From Oscillospiraceae bacterium (GTDB taxonomy: Bacteria > Bacillota > Clostridia > Oscillospirales > Ruminococcaceae): a stretch of DNA of 12,741 nt. Numbering within the stretch: the first letter of the stretch is position 1; the number at the start of each line of letters is the position of its first letter. The DNA is taken from assembly GCA_016302655.1 (NCBI GenBank), contig JAEDNF010000020.1, positions 1 through 12,741 on the forward strand, read 5' to 3'. Shown one piece after another: positions 7,212-12,741 of the stretch. Below the pieces are notes generated by a model that ran no database searches, was not told the DNA's origin, and worked only from the letters and a program-made list of their open reading frames with translations. Position numbers and translations under genes: made by a program.

Positions 7212-8162
7212 ATGAAGAAATTTACAAGAATTACGGCATTACTTACTGCGGCGGCAACGGCATTATGTTTATGCTCCTGCACATCGCAGAATGACACCGA
7301 TAACCGGGACAGCGGAAAGCTGAAGATAATATCAACCGTTTTCCCTCCGTATGACCTTGCAAGGCAGATCGCAGGAGATAATGCGGATATATCCATACTT
7401 CTCCCGCCCGGAAGTGAGAGCCATACATACGAGCCTACTGCAAAAGAAATCCTTGAGATACAAAACTGCGATATATTTCTGTATATCGGCGGCGAAAACG
7501 AGCAATGGGCGGAGAAAATCATCTCCTCGAACAAATCCGACAGCGTAAAGACAGTAAAGCTTATCGACTGTGTAAAGACGCTCGAAGAAGCAGACCTGCA
7601 CGAAGAAGAACATCACGAAGAACACAGCCACGAAGCAGACGAGCATATCTGGACATCTCCAAAGAACGAACAGCTTATGCTTACTGCGGTATATGACGCA
7701 ATATGCGAAGCCGATCCCGAAAACAAGGCGGTTTACACAAAGAACAAGGACAGCTATAACGAGCAGCTCTCCGAGCTTGACAAAGCGTATAAAGAAGCTG
7801 TCGACAACGCCAAAAACAAGACGATAATAATTGCGGATAAATTCCCGTTCAGATATCTTGCCGAAGAATACGGCCTTGACTGCTATGCGGCTTTCAGCTC
7901 CTGCTCAGATGAATCGGAGCCGAGTGCGGCGGCTATGACCTCGCTTATATCAAAGATAAAAGAGCAAAATATACCCGTTGTCTACTATCTTGAATTCAGC
8001 AGTACAAAGGTTGCCGATACGCTGTGTTCGGAAACCGGTGCAAGTTCGCTTATGCTTCATTCCTGTCACAATGTATCAAAAGAAGACCTCGAAAAAGGTA
8101 TAAGCTATGTTGACCTTATGAAGCAGAATCTCGAAAACCTGAAAACAGCCCTGAACGGCTGA
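7212..8162 (+). CDS. znuA: Zinc ABC transporter substrate-binding lipoprotein
   Basis: This 316-residue extracytoplasmic protein captures zinc and passes it to ZnuB. It has a lipoprotein signal peptide with lipobox LCSC, giving lipidated C23 after cleavage. The cluster A-I fold is recognisable from TVFPPYDLARQIAG (42-55) and LLPPGSESHTYEPTAKEI (63-80). H71 is the first expected metal ligand and H145 in DEHIW the second. An acidic His-rich loop (LHEEEHHEEHSHEADEH, 129-145) is typical of zinc-specific members and argues against manganese. The third canonical His is missing: the matching segment is ADKFPFRYLAEEYGL (208-222), with Lys at 210. FSSCSDESEPS (228-238) and LHSCHNVSK (282-290) are conserved-looking Cys/His/acid patches that may replace it. 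The gene follows zur by 12 bp and precedes znuC by 13 bp. Its ribosome binding site is weak, suggesting coupling to zur translation. Confidence 0.93.
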   Translation: MKKFTRITALLTAAATALCLCSCTSQNDTDNRDSGKLKIISTVFPPYDLARQIAGDNADISILLPPGSESHTYEPTAKEILEIQNCDIFLYIGGENEQWAEKIISSNKSDSVKTVKLIDCVKTLEEADLHEEEHHEEHSHEADEHIWTSPKNEQLMLTAVYDAICEADPENKAVYTKNKDSYNEQLSELDKAYKEAVDNAKNKTIIIADKFPFRYLAEEYGLDCYAAFSSCSDESEPSAAAMTSLISKIKEQNIPVVYYLEFSSTKVADTLCSETGASSLMLHSCHNVSKEDLEKGISYVDLMKQNLENLKTALNG

Positions 8163-8175
8163 CGGAGATGATTTT

Positions 8176-8934
8176 ATGTCATATCTTATAGAATGTAAAG
8201 AACTCACCGCAGGATACGAAGGCACTCCCGTTGTTAAAGACCTAAGCTTCACCGTATCCGCAGGAGATTATCTGTGTATAGTCGGAGAAAACGGAAGCGG
8301 AAAATCTACGCTGATGAAAACTCTGCTCGGTCTTCGCTCTGCGATTTCGGGAGAAATAATATTTGCCGACGGCTTAAAGCAAAAGGAAATAGGCTATCTT
8401 CCTCAGCAGACAGCGGCACAGAAGGACTTTCCGGCTACAGTCCGTGAGGTCGTGCTGTCCGGGTGTCTTGGAAGAAAAGGCTTTTCGCCGTTTTACTCAA
8501 AAGCAGATAAGAAGCTGTGCGATGACAACATTGAGCTTCTCGGCATATCGGGCATAGCTCACAGGAGCTACCGCAACCTTTCGGGCGGTCAGCAGCAAAG
8601 AGTGTTGCTTGCCCGTGCCCTTTGCGCCACAAAGAAGCTGTTACTGCTTGACGAACCCGTTTCGGGACTTGATCCTATGGTTACGGCAGAGATGTACGAG
8701 ATAATCAGCAGGCTTAACCGTGAGAACGGAGTTACAATAATAATGATATCCCACGATTTGCAGGGGGCGCTCAGATACGGCACAAAGATACTCCATATGG
8801 AAAGCGGAGCGTACTTCTTCGGAACGACCGCAGAGTACCGCAGTACCGATATATTCCACGCAATGAGTACCTGCGACTGCCATTGCAGCTGCGATCACCA
8901 TACGGGTTCTAAGGAGGCGCAGGACAATGTTTGA
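8176..8934 (+). CDS. znuC: Zinc ABC transporter ATP-binding protein with Cys/His C-terminal tail
   Basis: This 252-residue cytoplasmic ATPase powers zinc import. Motifs in order are Walker A GENGSGKST (37-45), Q-loop in YLPQQ (74-78), signature LSGGQQQR (135-142), Walker B LLLLDE (155-160) with D-loop SGLD, and switch H193 in ISHD. The length is normal for ZnuC/AdcC. The unusual part is the C terminus: after the ATPase domain, residues 233-242 read CDCHCSCDHH, a dense Cys/His cluster that could bind zinc. The start ATG has GGAG 8 nt upstream. The stop overlaps the znuB start by 8 nt, so the two are translationally coupled, as expected for subunits of one complex. Confidence 0.94.
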   Translation: MSYLIECKELTAGYEGTPVVKDLSFTVSAGDYLCIVGENGSGKSTLMKTLLGLRSAISGEIIFADGLKQKEIGYLPQQTAAQKDFPATVREVVLSGCLGRKGFSPFYSKADKKLCDDNIELLGISGIAHRSYRNLSGGQQQRVLLARALCATKKLLLLDEPVSGLDPMVTAEMYEIISRLNRENGVTIIMISHDLQGALRYGTKILHMESGAYFFGTTAEYRSTDIFHAMSTCDCHCSCDHHTGSKEAQDNV

Positions 8935-9739
8935 GATTTTTCAGAGCGATTTTCTGATAAGAGCGCTCATAGTCGGACTTTTGGTATCGCTTTGCGCCGC
9001 ACTCCTCGGTGTAAGCCTTGTGCTAAAGCGTTTTTCAATGATAGGAGACGGTCTTTCTCATGTCGGTTTCGGCGCTCTCGCTATAGCATCTGCTCTTAAT
9101 TTAGCGCCTTTGCAGGTGTCTATCCCCATAGTAATAGTCGCCGCATTCATACTGCTGAGAATAAGCTCAAACGGCAAGATAAAAGGCGACGCCGCAATAG
9201 CGCTTTTATCAAGCAGTGCGCTTGCCATCGGCGCAATAGTAGTCTCGCAGTCATCGGGTACGACCGATATGAACAGCTATATGTTCGGCAGTATACTTGC
9301 AATCAGCAGCGAAGACCTTGTGCTGAGCATAATATGCTCGGTAATAGTAATTGTAATGTTCGTACTGTTCTACAACAAGATTTTTGCAGTAACCTTTGAC
9401 GAGAGCTTTTCAAAGGCAACAGGCGTTAAATCCGGCGTATACAACACCATAATTGCATTGCTCACAGCGCTTACGGTGGTTGTGGGAATGAGAATAATGG
9501 GTGCTCTGCTTATATCAAGCCTTATCATCTTCCCTGCTCTGACCTCAATGAGAGTGTTCAAAAGCTTTAGAGGCGTTACTGTCTGTTCTGCTGTTGTCGC
9601 CTGCGTCAGCTTTATTATCGGAATGGAGATAACATATCACGCAGATTTTCCTGCAGGTGCAAGCGTAGTTGTAGCAAATCTCGGTATGCTTATTATATTC
9701 TCGCTGATAGGACTGATAGTCAGGAAAAGGAATCAGTAA
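8927..9739 (+). CDS. znuB: Zinc ABC transporter permease
   Basis: This 270-residue integral membrane protein belongs to the ABC-3 permease family (ZnuB, MntB, AdcB) and forms the zinc channel. Hydrophobic segments are spread along the whole length, consistent with about eight membrane helices. The first spans about 10-33, and others lie near 65-78, 88-107, 130-149, 172-187, 190-207, 216-235 and 243-265. Family motifs include MIGDGLSHVGFGALA (38-52) and RIMGALLISSLIIFPALTS (189-207). The start is preceded by AAGGAGG with 9-nt spacing, located inside the end of znuC, and the ORF overlaps znuC by 8 nt. It is the last gene of the zinc operon and is followed within 20 bp by a strong terminator. 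Confidence 0.94.
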   Translation: MFEIFQSDFLIRALIVGLLVSLCAALLGVSLVLKRFSMIGDGLSHVGFGALAIASALNLAPLQVSIPIVIVAAFILLRISSNGKIKGDAAIALLSSSALAIGAIVVSQSSGTTDMNSYMFGSILAISSEDLVLSIICSVIVIVMFVLFYNKIFAVTFDESFSKATGVKSGVYNTIIALLTALTVVVGMRIMGALLISSLIIFPALTSMRVFKSFRGVTVCSAVVACVSFIIGMEITYHADFPAGASVVVANLGMLIIFSLIGLIVRKRNQ

Positions 9740-9757
9740 ACTGAATACAACATATAA

Positions 9758-9790
9758 AAAGCCTGAGAAGTTTCGTTCTTCTCAGGCTTT
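9758..9790. terminator. Bidirectional rho-independent terminator between convergent operons
   Basis: A perfect 13-bp stem (9758-9770 pairing with 9778-9790, core AGCCTGAGAAG) with a 7-nt loop ends in A runs on the left and T runs on the right, so it has a U-tract in both directions. On the plus strand it follows the znuB stop by 18 bp. On the minus strand it follows the stop of the 205-residue gene by 3 bp. It should end both convergent transcripts. Confidence 0.93.
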
Positions 9791-9793
9791 GCT

Positions 9794-10411
9794 TTACTTT
9801 TCAAGTAAAAATAATACTTTTTTCAGCTGTGCTACAAGTGCCGAATAATACAGCGGGAACATTGCCTCAACGCATCCTAAAAAATACAGATTGCGGTTAT
9901 TGATTTCGCCGAACTTAGGCATATAGGTATAGACATATCTTCTGAACCAGTCGGACGAATACGCAGGAACGGGAGCTTTACTCTTACTGCGTTTCATATT
10001 GTCTTTAAAGCTTTCATAGATAATATCTCCGAAATTATCTGCGCCGCTGTTTTTTAGCTGTTCAAAAGTAAGCTTCAGCTGCTTGTTACTGAGCGGACAG
10101 TTCTCTATCTGCTTTGCTATATACGGAAGCCGCACGGCAAGGCTGTACATAATAAGATGCTCTACCCTGCCAAACTCAGCGGTATCAAACAACGCCGAAT
10201 TTTCAGGTGTAGCCGTCTTTATTCCGAGATTATCAAGCTTCGATGTGTCCGTTACATCCATAAGAGCTATACGGAAGATATCCTTGATATTGATATTGTA
10301 AAAATCTTCGTCCGAAACGGTGTATATGTACTTCATTACCACCGTCATAGATCTCGCCGTATTTGTAACTATGCCGGCTATTATCGGCAGAGATTCGTTG
10401 GAAAAACTCAT
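9794..10411 (-). CDS. Unknown-function protein coupled to the EAL-domain protein
   Basis: I do not recognise this 205-residue protein. It is soluble-looking, without a signal peptide. It appears largely helical, has a basic patch MKRSKSKAP (139-147), an aromatic stretch (YSSDWFRRYVYTYMPKFG, 151-168) and a moderately hydrophobic C terminus (about 175-203, YFLGCVEAMFPLYYSALVAQLKKVLFLL). That end could be a helical hairpin or a weak membrane contact. The start is well supported: GGGAGG lies just upstream, inside the end of the EAL gene, and the ATG overlaps the EAL stop as ATGA. Such tight coupling suggests equal expression and perhaps a shared pathway with the cyclic-di-GMP protein. The gene ends 3 bp before the terminator, so it is last in its operon. 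Being a real gene is nearly certain, but its role is unknown. Confidence 0.82.
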   Translation of the reverse strand: MSFSNESLPIIAGIVTNTARSMTVVMKYIYTVSDEDFYNINIKDIFRIALMDVTDTSKLDNLGIKTATPENSALFDTAEFGRVEHLIMYSLAVRLPYIAKQIENCPLSNKQLKLTFEQLKNSGADNFGDIIYESFKDNMKRSKSKAPVPAYSSDWFRRYVYTYMPKFGEINNRNLYFLGCVEAMFPLYYSALVAQLKKVLFLLEK

Positions 10412-12708
10412 GTATCCTCCCGTAATGCCTCTTTGGGAATATTTATAGTCTTGCTGTTTCCTTTGAGTATCTCCTCAAAAGAATCGCTCGGCATAGGCTT
10501 TGCAAAATAGAAGCCCTGCGCCATTTCACATCCGAGACCGCCGAGCAGTTTAGCCTGTTCGTCGGTTTCGATACCCTCGCATATCGTATGCATACCAAGC
10601 GATGAAGCCATTCTGATAACATGACCGAGGATATCGTTTGCACGCTTGTTGCTGTCGGTTTCGGCAAGGAAGGCTCTGTCGATCTTAAGCACATCTGCCG
10701 GAAGGTCTTTGAGCATATTGAGGGAAGAATATCCCGAGCCGAAGTCGTCTATCGAAATATTAAAGCCGTATTCCTTAAGCTCCCTGAACACATTTACAAG
10801 AGTTTCGAGCGACTCATAAGCGGCGCTTTCGGTTATCTCTATCTCTATATTAGACGGAGAAACATTGTGAGAAGCACAGATACTGTACAGTTTTTCTGCA
10901 AACTGCGGATCTTTCAGATGCACTCTCGACATATTGACCGATATCAGCAGGTCTTTATAATACTTCTGCCATTGCTTTATCTTGATGCAAACCTGATCCA
11001 TTATGTAAAAGTCGAGTTTTACTATAAATCTGTTTCTTTCAAACAGAGGAATGAACTTGCCGGGAGAAATGACATTTCCGTCTTTTATCCATCTTACAAG
11101 CGCCTCTGCTCCTGTAAGGTTTACATTACCGTCAAGCGATACCTTAGGCTGATAGAATACGCAGAACTCGTGCATATCAAGAGCATTCTGCATTTCGTTC
11201 TCGATTCGTTTTTCCTCACGCATCGATTCAAGCATACTCTCGGTATAGAAAGCGTATGCGCTGTCATCACCGTATTTTACCGTACGCTTTGCAATATCCG
11301 CAAGGTCGCCCATACGCCTTATTGATACATTAGAATCAAGTATGCGGTAGACGCCGAATGAAAGCACGGGAACAAACTCGGTTATCTCATATTCGATAGC
11401 CTGTATAAGATTTCTTATTCTTTCGGATATCTGACTGTCGTCATGATAAAGCATAAGAATATAATAGTTATCAGAATTGATTCTTGAGAAAGTCTCGGTG
11501 TTTTCGATATTACGGTTTACGGTATCGGCTATGAGCTTAAGCACTCTGTTGCCCTCGTCGTGTCCGTACATATCGTTGATCGCCTTGAATTTATCGATAT
11601 CAAAGCTTACAAGAGCATATCTGCGATAATCGTACTGAAGCAGCTTTTTAGCGTCAAGGACAAATTTATCCCATGTGCTGTAGCCCGTAAGGCTGTCTAC
11701 ATACGCTATACGGCTGATACGCTCGTTTGCGCTTTTAAGCCGCTTGAATGTTAATCTGACGATAAGTATGTATGCGACAATTACAAGCAACAGTACAACG
11801 ATAAAGAAGATATACATTATTATACTCTTCGAAATAAAGCTGTTTGTCTGCGCCGATACAACATCATCCTTAGCAATTACCAAATAATGCAGATCGTCAA
11901 TCTCGGAAAAGCCGTCATATATAATCACATACCGTTCATTATTATATGTGGTTTTTATTATTCCGCTTGAGCCGAGTTTCATAAAGTTATCTCTTACTGT
12001 CGCTATATCCGTTTCGGAAACATCGCCCAGCAGTTCGGATGAGAAGAAAGAATCAAACTGAGGTACATCATCACCAAGCACATAATTGCCGTGCATAATA
12101 ACCTCACCATTATTATTCAGAATATATCCGTTGCTGTCCTTTTCGCCTCCCGAGAACGACATATCAAGCATATCGCTGAAAATATGCTCTTCGTACACTC
12201 CGACAACAATGCCGATTATACGCTTATAATCCCCATAGATTGGAACTGATATGAAGTTTACCATCTTACCGTCAGGCTCGCTGTACAGCGGCTTTGAAAC
12301 GCATACTTTTCCTTTAATGCCGTTACGGAAATACTCACGGTGCGAGACATTCATCGAGACATTCTTGCTTGAGATAACATCGCCGTTCTCATCGGCTATG
12401 AAAATAGCCTCTGCCGTTGTTATGCTTTTTTCAAGCGCCGCAATATCCTTAACGATAATACCGCTCGGAATTGTTTTATAATTAGCGAGACAAGCACTGA
12501 AGTTCACCAGCAATTTAACTTCATACGAAATTGTATTTTTAACAAAATTACTCTTCTGAGAAGCAAGCCTGTCCGAATATTGATTTACGCCTTTGTTTAT
12601 TGACGAGGTTGTATTGTATATGAAGACCGAAGCCAAAGCAATAAATATTGCAACAGCCACAACAACAACCAAATGCATAACTTCGGGCTTATGCTTTATC
12701 TTCGGCAT
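10408..12708 (-). CDS. Membrane-anchored sensor with degenerate GGDEF and intact EAL domain (cyclic-di-GMP phosphodiesterase)
   Basis: This 766-residue protein should hydrolyse cyclic-di-GMP in response to an external signal. A membrane helix (about 11-30), a long extracytoplasmic region (about 31-290, dCache-like, with ADENGDVISSKN near 105-116 and GYILNNNGEVIMHG near 194-207) and a second helix (about 295-318) lead to the cytoplasmic part. The GGDEF-fold domain spans about 332-490, but the signature loop reads NSDNY (411-415), so cyclase activity is unlikely. It may bind GTP or regulate. The EAL domain (about 505-755) has the expected catalytic residues: E535 in GAEALVRW, N592 in SVNMS, E624 in EITES, D654 and D655 in DDFGSGYSS, K675 in KID, E711 in EGIET and Q731 in QGFYFAKP. 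The ATG is preceded by AAGGAGAGG. The stop overlaps the downstream 205-residue gene by 4 nt. Its promoter is not clear within the 33 bases left at the edge. Confidence 0.93.
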   Translation of the reverse strand: MPKIKHKPEVMHLVVVVAVAIFIALASVFIYNTTSSINKGVNQYSDRLASQKSNFVKNTISYEVKLLVNFSACLANYKTIPSGIIVKDIAALEKSITTAEAIFIADENGDVISSKNVSMNVSHREYFRNGIKGKVCVSKPLYSEPDGKMVNFISVPIYGDYKRIIGIVVGVYEEHIFSDMLDMSFSGGEKDSNGYILNNNGEVIMHGNYVLGDDVPQFDSFFSSELLGDVSETDIATVRDNFMKLGSSGIIKTTYNNERYVIIYDGFSEIDDLHYLVIAKDDVVSAQTNSFISKSIIMYIFFIVVLLLVIVAYILIVRLTFKRLKSANERISRIAYVDSLTGYSTWDKFVLDAKKLLQYDYRRYALVSFDIDKFKAINDMYGHDEGNRVLKLIADTVNRNIENTETFSRINSDNYYILMLYHDDSQISERIRNLIQAIEYEITEFVPVLSFGVYRILDSNVSIRRMGDLADIAKRTVKYGDDSAYAFYTESMLESMREEKRIENEMQNALDMHEFCVFYQPKVSLDGNVNLTGAEALVRWIKDGNVISPGKFIPLFERNRFIVKLDFYIMDQVCIKIKQWQKYYKDLLISVNMSRVHLKDPQFAEKLYSICASHNVSPSNIEIEITESAAYESLETLVNVFRELKEYGFNISIDDFGSGYSSLNMLKDLPADVLKIDRAFLAETDSNKRANDILGHVIRMASSLGMHTICEGIETDEQAKLLGGLGCEMAQGFYFAKPMPSDSFEEILKGNSKTINIPKEALREDT

Positions 12709-12741
12709 TTCGATCCTCTCCTTCCGTCTGTATTTTCATCG

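Noticed and set aside
10621..11325. A 234-residue open frame on the plus strand inside the EAL gene
   Set aside because: It is a shadow of the strongly conserved EAL and GGDEF coding sequence on the other strand and shows no recognisable motifs.

Overview
The window looks like chromosomal DNA from a gut-type Gram-positive clostridium, probably near Ruminococcus/Oscillospiraceae. The reasons are strong AGGAGG-type ribosome binding sites, consensus vegetative promoters, moderate GC, a Clostridia-type GH26 enzyme with no signal peptide, and a ZnuA close in form to the Clostridia zinc-binding lipoproteins. Family assignment comes from reading motifs by eye. No database search was possible, so the lineage is an inference. 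The window is densely coding, and its longest gene-free stretch is about 160 bp. I saw no tRNA, rRNA, CRISPR array, insertion sequence, phage gene or long repeat.

Left part (20-6629, minus strand): a three-gene glycan operon, transcribed right to left. A good promoter (TTGAAA, 17 bp, TAAAAT) lies at 6664-6692. The first gene encodes a 725-residue protein of unknown function. It has an N-terminal beta-sandwich-like segment and two copies of what looks like a DUF6270-type (SGNH/WcbI-like) domain. Next comes a GH26 glycanase (beta-mannanase family), then a 1129-residue GH2 enzyme of the beta-galactosidase type with two CBM6-like modules at its C terminus. None of the three has a signal peptide, so the operon appears to process imported oligosaccharides in the cytoplasm. 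No transporter is in view, and the operon may continue past the left edge.

Middle part (6710-9739, plus strand): a zinc uptake operon, zur-znuA-znuC-znuB. Its promoter is a perfect consensus (TTGACA, 17 bp, TATAAT). A 21-bp near-perfect palindrome just downstream of the -10 box is the obvious candidate Zur operator. Zinc-replete Zur would shut off its own gene and the whole uptake system. ZnuA is a lipoprotein with a His-rich loop, ZnuC is the ATPase with an unusual Cys/His tail, and ZnuB is the permease. A strong bidirectional terminator at 9758-9790 separates this operon from the convergent genes to its right.

Right part (9794-12708, minus strand): a membrane-anchored signalling protein with an extracytoplasmic sensor region, a degenerate GGDEF domain and an apparently intact EAL (cyclic-di-GMP phosphodiesterase) domain. 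It is coupled by an ATGA overlap to a 205-residue protein of unknown function. Its promoter is probably beyond the right edge.

The points most worth following up are the duplicated DUF6270-like protein leading a glycosidase operon, the altered zinc-ligand set in ZnuA, the Cys/His tail of ZnuC, and the unknown partner of the EAL protein.
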